64,000 nt of DNA, from positions 2,451,001-2,515,000 of the forward strand of contig NZ_JAUSYQ010000002.1 in assembly GCF_030816965.1 (NCBI RefSeq). The letters run 5' to 3'. The notes beneath the pieces were generated by a model. It made no database searches. It saw only the letters and a program-made list of their open reading frames with translations, and was not told the DNA's origin. Positions 16,260 to 23,892 of this stretch are shown piece by piece. The stretch is from Streptomyces canus. Lineage in GTDB: Bacteria > Actinomycetota > Actinomycetes > Streptomycetales > Streptomycetaceae. How positions within the stretch are numbered: position 1 is the first letter of the stretch; each line of letters starts with the position of its first letter. The translations under genes and the position numbers were made by a program.

Positions 16260-17129
16260 ATGCCGAAACCACCTCCCACCGGCCCACTTGTCACCCGCGA
16301 CACCCTCGCGGGGGAGCTGCGCGAGCTGGGTGTCCGCAGCGGCGAGATCCTCCTCGTGCACTCCTCCCTGAGCGCCCTCGGCTGGGTCTGCGGGGGCGCG
16401 GTCGCGGTGGTCCAGGGACTGCTCGACGCCCTCGGCCCGGACGGCACCCTCGTGGTCCCCACCCAGACCGGCGACCTCTCCGACCCGGCGGTGTGGAGCA
16501 ATCCGCCGGTGCCCGAGGAGTGGTGGGACACGATCCGGACGGCCATGCCCGCCTACGACCCCCTCGTCACGCCCTCGCGCGGGGTCGGGGTGATCCCGGA
16601 GACGGTGCGCACCTGGCCGGGCGCCCGGCGCAGCGCGCACCCGCAGACCTCCTTCGCGGCGACAGGCCCCCGCGCGCACGCGGTCCTGGACGGCCACGCC
16701 CTCGACTGCCGCCTCGGCGAGCACAGCCCTCTGGCCCGCCTCGAGGACCTCCACGCGCGCGTGCTGCTTCTCGGCGCGGGCTACGACACCTGCACGAGCT
16801 TCCATCTCGCCGAGTACCGCGTCCCGGCCCCGCTGGTGAGGGTCGGCCGCCCGGGACCGAACGGGTGGGAGGTGGTGACGGAGGTCTCGATCACCTCGGA
16901 CCGCTTCGACGAACTGGGCCACGACTTCGAGCGCGACCGGGCCGTCGTCGTACGCGGAAACGTGGGCGCGGCTGACGCCCGGCTGTTCCCGGTGGCGGAC
17001 GCCGTGCGGTACGCGCAGCGGTGGCTGACGCTGCACCGGTCATGGGAGGACATCCCCCAGGCCGCCCTGGGTGGAGATCCGGGTGGAGATCCTGCACCCG
17101 CCCGTCTGCGGCGCGGGCGGCGAACCTAG
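16260..17129 (+). CDS. AAC(3)-family aminoglycoside N-acetyltransferase-like protein
   Basis: Family motifs are clear: LLVHSSLSALGWVCGGAVAV near the N-terminus, DGTLVVPTQTGDLSDP, the RSAHPQTSFAATG block and GEHSPLARLEDLHARVLLLGA. The family transfers acetyl from acetyl-CoA to the 3-amino group of aminoglycosides, but many chromosomal Streptomyces members have no demonstrated antibiotic substrate. ATG 16260 (289 residues) is preferred; earlier ATGs at 16206 and 16227 add unrelated residues. The last residues (RLRRGRRT) extend into the promoter of the ABC exporter 10 bp downstream. Confidence 0.85.
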   Translation: MPKPPPTGPLVTRDTLAGELRELGVRSGEILLVHSSLSALGWVCGGAVAVVQGLLDALGPDGTLVVPTQTGDLSDPAVWSNPPVPEEWWDTIRTAMPAYDPLVTPSRGVGVIPETVRTWPGARRSAHPQTSFAATGPRAHAVLDGHALDCRLGEHSPLARLEDLHARVLLLGAGYDTCTSFHLAEYRVPAPLVRVGRPGPNGWEVVTEVSITSDRFDELGHDFERDRAVVVRGNVGAADARLFPVADAVRYAQRWLTLHRSWEDIPQAALGGDPGGDPAPARLRRGRRT

Positions 17130-17132
17130 ACT
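17127..17132 (+). promoter_or_regulatory. Candidate -10 element for the ABC exporter (leaderless)
   Basis: TAGACT lies exactly 7 nt before the ATPase ATG at 17140, with no ribosome-binding site between. It overlaps the stop region of the upstream gene. Confidence 0.5.
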
Positions 17133-17139
17133 CGGGCCC

Positions 17140-18063
17140 ATGCGAAGTGAGCCCGTGGTCCAGGTCCACGCCCTGGTGAAGCGGTACGGCACGAAGACCG
17201 CCGTGGACGGCCTCGACCTGGTGGCCCGGGCGGGCGTGACCGCCGTACTCGGGCCGAACGGCGCGGGCAAGACGACGACGGTCGAGACCTGCGAGGGATA
17301 CCGGCAGCCGGACTCCGGCACGGTACGGGTCCTGGGCCTCGACCCGGTGCGGCAGGCCCGTGAGCTGCACCCGAGGATCGGCGTGATGCTGCAGTCCGGG
17401 GGCGTGTACTCGGGCGCCCGGGCCGACGAGATGCTGCGGCACGTGGCCAGGCTCCACGCGCACCCGCTCGACGTGGACGCGCTGATCGAGCGCCTGGGCC
17501 TCGGCAGCTGCGGCAGGACGACGTACCGGCGCCTCTCCGGCGGCCAGCAGCAGCGGCTGGCGCTCGCCATGGCCGTGGTCGGCCGCCCGGAACTGGTCTT
17601 CCTGGACGAACCCACCGCCGGCCTGGACCCACAGGCCCGCCGCTCGACCTGGGACCTGGTCCGCGACCTGCGCGCGGACGGCGTCTCGGTCATCCTCACC
17701 ACGCACTACATGGACGAGGCCGAGCAGCTCGCCGACGACGTGGCGATCATCGACGGCGGCCGGGTCATCGCCCAGGGCACCCCGGAGGAGCTGTGCAGGG
17801 GCGGCGCCGAGAACACCCTGCGCTTCATGGGCCGCCCCGGGCTCGACGTGGGGTCCCTCCTCAAGGCGCTCCCCGCCGACTGCACGGCCGCCGAACTGAC
17901 CCCCGGCTCCTACCGGGTGGTCGGCAAGGTCAACCCGCAACTGCTGGCGACGGTGACGTCCTGGTGCGCCCAGCACGGCGTGATGCCGGAGAAGATCTCG
18001 GTGGAACGGCACACCCTGGAAGACGTCTTCCTCGAACTCACGGGCAAGGAGCTGCGCTCATGA
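17140..18063 (+). CDS. ABC exporter ATP-binding protein (DrrA-like)
   Basis: The 307-residue ATPase has Walker A (GPNGAGKTTT), signature (RLSGGQQQRLALAMAV), Walker B (LVFLDEPTAGLDPQ) and switch (LTTHYMDEAEQL), plus a C-terminal region of the drug-exporter type. It ends ...LELTGKELRS. Its stop overlaps the start of a repeated micro-ORF (ATGA at 18060-18063) instead of the permease gene, because a 92-bp unit has been tandemly amplified here. It sits just upstream of ctaA, like the ABC pair near heme A synthase in other streptomycetes; the substrate is unknown. Confidence 0.92.
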   Translation: MRSEPVVQVHALVKRYGTKTAVDGLDLVARAGVTAVLGPNGAGKTTTVETCEGYRQPDSGTVRVLGLDPVRQARELHPRIGVMLQSGGVYSGARADEMLRHVARLHAHPLDVDALIERLGLGSCGRTTYRRLSGGQQQRLALAMAVVGRPELVFLDEPTAGLDPQARRSTWDLVRDLRADGVSVILTTHYMDEAEQLADDVAIIDGGRVIAQGTPEELCRGGAENTLRFMGRPGLDVGSLLKALPADCTAAELTPGSYRVVGKVNPQLLATVTSWCAQHGVMPEKISVERHTLEDVFLELTGKELRS

Positions 18064-18155
18064 TGCCGGCCCGCACAAGGACCTGCTGGGGGTCCGGGGG
18101 TCATCCCCCGGGAAGGCACAGCCTCGAACTCACGGGCAAGGAGCTGCGCTCATGA
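18060..18155 (+). CDS. Repeat-encoded micro-ORF, copy 1 (31 residues)
   Basis: The ATG overlaps the ATPase stop (ATGA) and lies 8 nt after AAGGAG. The product starts MMPARTRTCWGSGGHPPGRH and ends with the ATPase C-terminal sequence LELTGKELRS. Whether the peptide matters or the frame only keeps ribosomes moving is unknown. Confidence 0.5.
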   Translation: MMPARTRTCWGSGGHPPGRHSLELTGKELRS

Positions 18156-18247
18156 TGCCGGCCCGCACAAGGACCTGCTGGGGGTCCGGGGGTCATCCCC
18201 CGGGAAGACACAGCCTCGAACTCACGGGCAAGGAGCTGCGCTCATGA
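18152..18247 (+). CDS. Repeat-encoded micro-ORF, copy 2 (31 residues)
   Basis: Same peptide as copy 1 (one silent AGG to AGA change). It begins within the stop of copy 1 (ATGA, 18152-18155) and ends overlapping copy 3 (18244-18247). Confidence 0.5.
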   Translation: MMPARTRTCWGSGGHPPGRHSLELTGKELRS

Positions 18248-18339
18248 TGCCGGCCCGCACAAGGACCTGCTGGGGGTCCGGGGGTCATCCCCCGGGAAGA
18301 CACAGCCTCGAACTCACGGGCAAGGAGCTGCGCGCGTGA
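18244..18339 (+). CDS. Repeat-encoded micro-ORF, copy 3 (31 residues)
   Basis: Same frame, with a last residue of Ala instead of Ser because this copy keeps the original ATPase/permease junction. Its stop overlaps the permease GTG (GTGA, 18336-18339), closing the relay. Confidence 0.5.
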   Translation: MMPARTRTCWGSGGHPPGRHSLELTGKELRA

Positions 18340-19106
18340 CGGCCACCGGTATGTACACCCCGAAGCCGGGCGCGGCACCGCTGGGACGCATGATCGCGAC
18401 CCAGGCGGTCCTGGAGACGAAGATGCTCCTGCGCAACGGCGAACAGCTCCTGCTGACGGTGGTGATCCCGACCCTGGTTCTGGTCCTGTTCAGCTCGGTG
18501 GACATCATCGACACGGCCGAGGGCAAGGCGGTGGACTTCCTCACCCCCGGCGTCCTGGCCCTCGCGGTCATGTCGACGGCCTTCACGGGCCAGGCGATCG
18601 CGACCGGCTTCGAACGCCGATACGGCGTCCTGAAGCGCTTGGCCTCCTCCCCGCTCCCCCGCTGGGGCCTGATGACGGCGAAAACGGCGTCGGTCCTGGT
18701 GACGGAGATCCTCCAGGTGATCCTCCTGACGGTGATCGCCTTCGCGCTGGGCTGGTCCCCGCACGGCAACCCGTTGTCCGTGCTGCTCCTGCTGATCCTG
18801 GGCACGGCGGCGTTCTCGGGCCTCGGCCTCCTGATGGCAGGCACCCTGAAGGCGGAGGCGACCCTGGCCGCGGCGAACCTGGTCTTCCTCCTGCTGCTGG
18901 TGGGCGGCGGAGTGATGGTCCCCCTGTCCAAGTTCCCTTCAGGTACCCAGGACGTACTGAGCCTGCTGCCGATCACGGCCCTGTCGGACGGCCTGCGGGA
19001 CGTGTTGCAGCACGGCGCCGGGATGCCGTGGGGCGACCTGGGGATCCTGGCGGTGTGGGCCGTGGCGGGTCTGGCCCTGGCCGGACGCTTCTTCCGCTGG
19101 GAGTAG
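18336..19106 (+). CDS. ABC-2 type exporter permease
   Basis: The 256-residue protein has six hydrophobic helices and the ABC-2 pattern (ERRYGVLKRLASSPLPRWGLM between helices 2 and 3; GVMVPLSKFPSGTQDVLSLLPITALSDGLRDVL near the end). It is the partner of the ATPase at 17140. GTG 18336 is 8 nt after AAGGAG and overlaps the stop of micro-ORF 3. ctaA follows 46 bp downstream with its own promoter. Confidence 0.92.
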   Translation: MTATGMYTPKPGAAPLGRMIATQAVLETKMLLRNGEQLLLTVVIPTLVLVLFSSVDIIDTAEGKAVDFLTPGVLALAVMSTAFTGQAIATGFERRYGVLKRLASSPLPRWGLMTAKTASVLVTEILQVILLTVIAFALGWSPHGNPLSVLLLLILGTAAFSGLGLLMAGTLKAEATLAAANLVFLLLLVGGGVMVPLSKFPSGTQDVLSLLPITALSDGLRDVLQHGAGMPWGDLGILAVWAVAGLALAGRFFRWE

Positions 19107-19139
19107 GGGCCCTCGTGAACGTATGCACAAGCGGCCCCC

Positions 19140-19145
19140 TACGAT
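19140..19145 (+). promoter_or_regulatory. Candidate -10 element for ctaA (leaderless)
   Basis: TACGAT is 7 nt before GTG 19153. No Shine-Dalgarno sequence precedes that GTG, so a leaderless message is likely. Confidence 0.5.
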
Positions 19146-19152
19146 GGAACGC

Positions 19153-20166
19153 GTGCCGAACCTGACCCGCGCCGACGCCGTAGCGGCCGTCCGCAACCCG
19201 CTCGCCTTCATCGCCGCACGCTGGACCCCGACTCCCCGGACGGTTCAGCGGGCTGCTCTCGCCGCGCTCGTCATGGCGGTGGTCATCGTGGTCACCGGCG
19301 GTGCGGTGCGGCTGACCGGGTCGGGGCTCGGGTGCCCGACCTGGCCCACGTGCACGGACGACTCGCTGACCGCGACCCGCGCGATGGGGGTGCACGGTGC
19401 CATCGAGTTCGGCAACCGGATGCTCACCTATGTGCTGTGCGCCGCCGTCGGATGGGCGATCATCGCCGCGCGCTCCGAGAAGCCGTACCGGCGCAGCCTG
19501 AACCGGCTGGGCTGGGCGCAGTTCTGGATCGTGATGAGCAACGCGATCCTCGGCGGCATCGTGGTCCTCGTGGGTCTCAACCCGTACACCGTCGCGGCCC
19601 ACTTCGTGGCGACGACGGCCCTGATCACGGTCGCCGCGGTGATGTGGCAGCGCACCCGCGAGGGCGACACGGCACCCCGCCCGCTGGTCGGCAAGCCGGT
19701 GCAGCAGCTGGTGTGGTTCCTGGTCGCGGCCGCCGCTCTGCTGATCCTCGTTGGCACCGTCGTGACCGGCGCCGGACCGCACGCCGGTGACTCCAGCGAG
19801 GTCGAGCGGATGCCGCTGGACTGGGAGACGGTGGCCAAGGCGCACGCGGTCCTGGCCTGGATCGTGGTGTCGCTGACCTTCGCCCTGTGGTTCATCCTCA
19901 AGGCGGTCGACGCCCCCAAGGGCCCCCTGCACCGCACCCGCGACCTCTTCCTGGTCCTCCTCTCCCAGGGCGTCATCGGCTACGTCCAGTACTTCACCGA
20001 CCTGCCCGAGTTCCTGGTCGGCCTGCACATGCTCGGCTCGGCCCTGGTGTGGATCGCGGTCCTGCGTGTCCTGCTGGCCCTGCGGGAGCGGTCCGAGGGT
20101 GAGGCGGCCGAGGTCCCGGCTCAGTCGTACGCGCCCACCAGTTCGTCGATCGCCGGGCCCAGGTAG
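19153..20166 (+). CDS. ctaA: Heme A synthase
   Basis: Membrane enzyme that oxidises heme O to heme A for aa3-type cytochrome oxidase. Eight helices are visible, with a disulfide-type loop (GLGCPTWPTC) and heme-ligand histidines in MGVHGAIEFGNRML, YTVAAHF, KAHAVLAW and GLHMLGSALVW. GTG 19153 (337 residues) is preferred over ATG 19123 or 19144 because of the -10 spacing and the start sequence VPNLTRADAVAAV. The last 46 bp overlap the convergent nucleotidyltransferase gene. ctaB, the previous enzyme in the pathway, lies 2.4 kb away. Confidence 0.93.
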   Translation: MPNLTRADAVAAVRNPLAFIAARWTPTPRTVQRAALAALVMAVVIVVTGGAVRLTGSGLGCPTWPTCTDDSLTATRAMGVHGAIEFGNRMLTYVLCAAVGWAIIAARSEKPYRRSLNRLGWAQFWIVMSNAILGGIVVLVGLNPYTVAAHFVATTALITVAAVMWQRTREGDTAPRPLVGKPVQQLVWFLVAAAALLILVGTVVTGAGPHAGDSSEVERMPLDWETVAKAHAVLAWIVVSLTFALWFILKAVDAPKGPLHRTRDLFLVLLSQGVIGYVQYFTDLPEFLVGLHMLGSALVWIAVLRVLLALRERSEGEAAEVPAQSYAPTSSSIAGPR

Positions 20167-20858
20167 GTCCGCGTCAGCTCGGCCCGGCGCTGCGTCCACC
20201 CCTCGGCAGCGGGCGGGACATCGCCGTAGCGCCGCCCCCGGATGTCCTCGACGACCTCCACGGGCGCCCCGAGTCCCGGCAGCAGTTCGAGCGCCTCGCG
20301 TTTGCTGATCAGTCGCCCCTCCCGCAGGGTGACGCTCGCGCGGGCGAAGGTCAGCAGCCCCAGGTCGACCCACACGTCCCTGGTCCACAGCGGGGCGGTG
20401 TCGAGGGCCGGGCGCCAGAAGTCGCGCTGGTCACGGACGACGAAGTCGGTGAGCTCGCGGTCCGATACCGGCGGCAGCAGTTCCGCGGGAGGTTTCCCCA
20501 GCAGCACCCGCCCGAAGCTGTGCAGTTCGCGCCGGGTCACCGGGGTGACCGGCCGCTTGAAGAGCTCCTCGTGCGCCCAGGTGAGGTGGCGGCGCCCCAT
20601 GCCGGCCGCAGGCGTCAGGTAGGTGCAGTGCAGTTGCCCGGCCAGCGGCTCGGCCCGCAGCCGGGCGTGCGTCTTCGCCAGCCGCCAGACCGTGCGGGGC
20701 GTCAGCGAGGGCAGGACGGCGATCAGGTCCAGGTCGCTGCGGCCCTCCTGGTAGTCGCCGCCCGCGAGGGAGCCGTGGGCCCAGACGGCGACGGGGGCGA
20801 GCGGGGCGAGCCCGGTCAGGAAGCGGTCCAGTAACACCTCGGTCTGCATGCGCCCCAT
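20121..20858 (-). CDS. Nucleotidyltransferase-domain protein (aminoglycoside adenylyltransferase-like)
   Basis: The 245-residue protein has the nucleotidyltransferase fold signature near the N-terminus (WAHGSLAGGDYQEGRSDLDLIAV), with the GS motif and the DxD metal-binding pair. The C-terminal part resembles AadA/DUF4111-type helices. Substrate cannot be read from sequence; resistance-type adenylyltransferases share this layout. ATG 20858 is used; ATG 20849 is an alternative. The gene follows the amidohydrolase by 10 bp and overlaps ctaA at its 3' end. Confidence 0.75.
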   Translation of the reverse strand: MGRMQTEVLLDRFLTGLAPLAPVAVWAHGSLAGGDYQEGRSDLDLIAVLPSLTPRTVWRLAKTHARLRAEPLAGQLHCTYLTPAAGMGRRHLTWAHEELFKRPVTPVTRRELHSFGRVLLGKPPAELLPPVSDRELTDFVVRDQRDFWRPALDTAPLWTRDVWVDLGLLTFARASVTLREGRLISKREALELLPGLGAPVEVVEDIRGRRYGDVPPAAEGWTQRRAELTRTYLGPAIDELVGAYD

Positions 20859-20868
20859 CCTGTACAGC

Positions 20869-22011
20869 TCACTCCAGCCTGTACACCCTGCGCGCGTTCC
20901 CCGCCGCGATCAGCCCCGCCACCCGCTGCGCGTCCGCCGGCGACCAGGACCCCTCGGCGACCCAGCCACCCAGCACCCGAGCCAGTGCCTCGCGGAACAG
21001 GCGGGCGCCCACGACATGCAGTTCGGGCAGGCTGTGGGCTCCGCTGGAAAAGACGATCTTGCCGAAGGGGGCCAGTTCCAGGATCTCCGCGAGGACGGTC
21101 GCCGCGCGGGCGCCGGTGCGGACGAGGGCGGCTCCGGAGTCGGCGTAGACGTGCGGGAAGACGCCGGCGAGATGGGCGGCGTGCCGGTGGTAGGGGTAGC
21201 TGTGCAGCAGGACGAGGTCGGTGCCGAGACCCGCGGTGGCCCGGACGAAGTCGGTGAGCAGGACCGGATCGGTGCGGTCGATGCGCACTCTCGGTTCGCC
21301 GAGCCCGGCGTGCAGCTGGAGGGGCAGGCCCGAGGCGGCCGCGATCCACAGCAGGTGCCGTAGGAGAACGGGGTCGGACAGTTCGCCGCCCACCCGGCGA
21401 CCCGCCAGCCACCGGCCCGCCGCGCCCCGCACCTCTCCCGGCCCCGGTGGCTCGGGCGCGAGCGCCAGGCCGTGCCGTACCCCCGCCACCGACGTGAAGG
21501 CGACCGCGCTCGCGGCGGCTCCGTGCACCGACTCGGCGAGGTTGGCGAGGAAAGACTCCACGGTGCCGGAGGTGTCGGCGACCTGTTCGGCGAGGAGCTC
21601 CAGGCGCACGATCTCGCGGGCCTCGGCGGCCGCGGCGGAGGCCAGCTCGGTGGGTCCCGTGAGGTCGCCGGGCAGCCCGGTGTCGACCAGATAGGTCGTG
21701 ATTCCACTGCCGCGCAGCAGCCTGCGGCCCGCTTCCAGCACACCCAGTTCCCGGCGCCGGGCCAGATAGCGGGCGGGCGGACAGTGCGGTTCCAGGCCGA
21801 GCAGGGGCGGGCACCATCGTCGTACGGCGAAACCCGTCTGGGTGTCGAACAGCGTGGTCCCCGGGGCGGGCGGGCCCTCGGTGCGGGCCAGCTGGGTCTC
21901 GAAGGTGCCGAGACCCAGCTCCGTCCTCAGTACGCCGTGGCAGTACTGGTCCACGAGGGACGGCGTTTCGATCATCCGGGCTCCCCGTTGCTGGACCGTG
22001 TCGCTGCTCAC
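20869..22011 (-). CDS. Amidohydrolase-family (Amidohydro_2-like) protein
   Basis: The 380-residue protein starts at GTG 22011. The C-terminal half shows metal-site residues of the amidohydrolase barrel: LQLHAGLGEPR, VLLHSYPYHRHAAHLAGVFPHVYAD and KIVFSSGAHSLPEL. The N-terminal HxH motif of classical members is not evident, as in FluG-N/Amidohydro_2 proteins. The substrate is unknown. The adenylyltransferase-like gene follows closely, suggesting a two-gene unit. Confidence 0.7.
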   Translation of the reverse strand: MSSDTVQQRGARMIETPSLVDQYCHGVLRTELGLGTFETQLARTEGPPAPGTTLFDTQTGFAVRRWCPPLLGLEPHCPPARYLARRRELGVLEAGRRLLRGSGITTYLVDTGLPGDLTGPTELASAAAAEAREIVRLELLAEQVADTSGTVESFLANLAESVHGAAASAVAFTSVAGVRHGLALAPEPPGPGEVRGAAGRWLAGRRVGGELSDPVLLRHLLWIAAASGLPLQLHAGLGEPRVRIDRTDPVLLTDFVRATAGLGTDLVLLHSYPYHRHAAHLAGVFPHVYADSGAALVRTGARAATVLAEILELAPFGKIVFSSGAHSLPELHVVGARLFREALARVLGGWVAEGSWSPADAQRVAGLIAAGNARRVYRLE

Positions 22012-22178
22012 AGGTCCTAACGGGTGAACCGGGCATCAGGTGTTGGTGTCACACACCCCGTGCGAAGCGCTCCGCGGGCTGAACCGTCTCGCCCACCGCG
22101 AGGGATGACACCGGCCGTCCGCGACTGCGGGCCCGTCGTGGCTGATCGCGCCCACGCGGCGGGCCGCACGTCGAAGCA

Positions 22179-22198
22179 GCCCCGCGACCCTTCGGGGC
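22179..22198 (-). terminator. Short terminator-like hairpin
   Basis: A 6-bp GCCCCG/CGGGGC stem with an 8-nt loop ending 8 bp below the stop of the 110-residue protein gene. It is modest; no T-run follows. Confidence 0.4.
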
Positions 22199-22206
22199 GC
22201 GTCTGA

Positions 22207-22539
22207 TCAGCCGTTGCTCGGTCCGCCGACCTGGATGCCCGCCATCCGGGTCCACTCGTACGGCCCCGTCCTCACCTTCGCGGCGAACTCGCCGTCGAAG
22301 TCCTCGTGGACCGTGATGCCGGACTTCTCGACGGCCTTCTCGGCGATCTCGTACGAGGGGGCCACCAGGTCGCCCCAACCGCCGTCCTCGCCGACGAGGA
22401 CGATCCGGGTGCCGCGCTCACCGATGTAGGCCAGCTGTCCCTCGGCGCCGCCGTGCTCCTTGGAGAAGGCGCTGATCTGCTTGGCGAGCCGGGCGGCCTT
22501 GCGCTCGGCCTTCGCGTCAACCTGCTGCGTGTCTGCCAT
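22207..22539 (-). CDS. Conserved small protein of unknown function, 110 residues
   Basis: Starts at ATG 22539, 44 bp after ctaB on the same strand. The N-terminus is a charged helix (DAKAERKAARLAKQISAFSK), followed by a compact predicted alpha/beta part (AYIGERGTRIVLVGEDGGWGD, YEIAEKAVEKSGITVHEDFD). No signal or membrane segment. Function unknown; its position beside ctaB suggests co-transcription. Confidence 0.7.
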   Translation of the reverse strand: MADTQQVDAKAERKAARLAKQISAFSKEHGGAEGQLAYIGERGTRIVLVGEDGGWGDLVAPSYEIAEKAVEKSGITVHEDFDGEFAAKVRTGPYEWTRMAGIQVGGPSNG

Positions 22540-22583
22540 GACCAGGATGCTACCGACGGGTAGGGGGAACGGCGACGTGACCC

Positions 22584-23531
22584 TTACCTCAGGAAGGGGT
22601 CGACCGCCACCGCGAGGAAGAGGATCGACACATAGGTGATCGACCAGTGGAACAGCCGCATCTCCTTGAGCTTCGCGCCCGTCACCTCGGCCTTGGCGCG
22701 GTTCTGCAGCCCGTGCGCCTCCCACAGCCAGAAGCCGCCCGCGAGCAGCGCGACCGCGGTGTAGAACCAGCCGGTGTAGCCGAGCGGCGTCAGCAGCAGC
22801 GAGACCGCGACCATCACCCAGCTGTAGATGACGATCTGCCTGGCGACCACCTTGTTGGAGGCGACGACCGGCAGCATCGGCACGCCCACGCGCGCGTAGT
22901 CCTCGCGGACCTTCATGGACAGCGGCCAGTAGTGCGGCGGCGTCCAGAAGAACATGACCAGGAAGAGGATGATCGGCGCCCACGACATGGAGTTCGTGAC
23001 GGACGACCAGCCGATGAGGACCGGCAGGCAGCCGGCGATGCCGCCCCACACGATGTTCTGCGAGGTACGGCGCTTGAGGATCATCGTGTAGACGACGACG
23101 TAGAAGAGGAGCGCGCCGAGGGAGAGCCAGGCGCTCAGCCAGTTGACGGCGAGTCCGAACAGGAGCGTCGAGACGACCGCCAGCGTGATGCCGAAGGCCA
23201 GACACTCGCGCGGCGACACCATGCCGGTCACCAGTGGACGCTGCGAGGTGCGGTCCATCAGGGCGTCGATGTCGCGGTCGATGTACATGTTGAGCGCGTT
23301 GGCGCCGCCTGCCGAGAGGTAGCCGCCGACGCAGGTGAGCAGGACCAGCTTCAGGTCCGGCACACCCTGCTGCGCCAGGAACATCACCGGAACGGTGGTG
23401 ATCAGCAGCAGCTCGATGATCCGCGGCTTGGTCAGCGCCACGAACGCCTTGACACGGGCCCCGAACGGCCGGTGAACCGGGCTCTGGCTCGCACCGAGCA
23501 CACCCGCTGGACGGGATTCGACGGCCGTCAC
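22584..23531 (-). CDS. ctaB: Protoheme IX farnesyltransferase (heme O synthase)
   Basis: Attaches a farnesyl group to heme B to make heme O, the substrate of CtaA. The UbiA-type prenyl-diphosphate motif [15 protein letters not shown] is clear, with the second conserved loop [17 protein letters not shown] and about nine membrane helices. GTG 23531 (315 residues) follows an AGGGG site; GTG 23537 is an alternative. It is divergent from the tkt operon. Confidence 0.95.
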   Translation of the reverse strand: MTAVESRPAGVLGASQSPVHRPFGARVKAFVALTKPRIIELLLITTVPVMFLAQQGVPDLKLVLLTCVGGYLSAGGANALNMYIDRDIDALMDRTSQRPLVTGMVSPRECLAFGITLAVVSTLLFGLAVNWLSAWLSLGALLFYVVVYTMILKRRTSQNIVWGGIAGCLPVLIGWSSVTNSMSWAPIILFLVMFFWTPPHYWPLSMKVREDYARVGVPMLPVVASNKVVARQIVIYSWVMVAVSLLLTPLGYTGWFYTAVALLAGGFWLWEAHGLQNRAKAEVTGAKLKEMRLFHWSITYVSILFLAVAVDPFLR

Positions 23532-23892
23532 GCACACCCCTACAGAGACATCCCAGCAAGCCTCACCCGTGTGAAGTCCCGGTAAAGGCTCGCGCGTACC
23601 ACGCCACTGTAGACGTTGCCCATACCCGGGCATTCGCGGGGGTCGAGTCGTGTCCGAGGACGGCCCCGGAAGAGCTCGGCGTCACTCGGTTGAGCACTCG
23701 TACGAGCGGCTGCGTATTCACTTGCCGAATGCCGGTACGGGCCAGTCGGGAGGCGGATCCCCGCCCGGCCCGGCAGTCTGGAATGACTCGAAAAAACGCA
23801 CGTACTTGCGGGGGTAGGCTCGACAACGGCCGGGCGTCCCGTGCACCGGCATTTCGACATGCGTGACATGTGGAGAGGAGCCCTGACCCAGG
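23532..23892. other. Divergent ctaB / tkt intergenic region
   Basis: No gene is seen in these 361 bp. The region must hold both promoters. A TAGGCT hexamer at 23815-23820 would fit a -10 for tkt with a leader of about 65 nt, but no convincing -35 was found. Confidence 0.4.

Larger units (their letters stand above)
18031..18339 (+). repeat. 92-bp tandem repeat between ABC ATPase and permease genes
   Basis: Copies begin at 18031, 18123, 18215 and 18307 (the last partial), with exact 92-bp spacing and almost no divergence. Each unit carries the 3' end of the ATPase gene (LELTGKELRS), AAGGAG, an ATGA stop/start overlap and a GC-rich hairpin (CCGGGGG-TCAT-CCCCCGG). The ancestral arrangement was probably a direct GTGA overlap of ATPase and permease, as still seen at 18336-18339. 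Confidence 0.95.

Noticed and set aside
17127..18339. Insertion sequence at the 92-bp repeats
   Set aside because: No transposase, terminal inverted repeats or target duplication; the units are simple head-to-tail copies that include the ATPase gene end.
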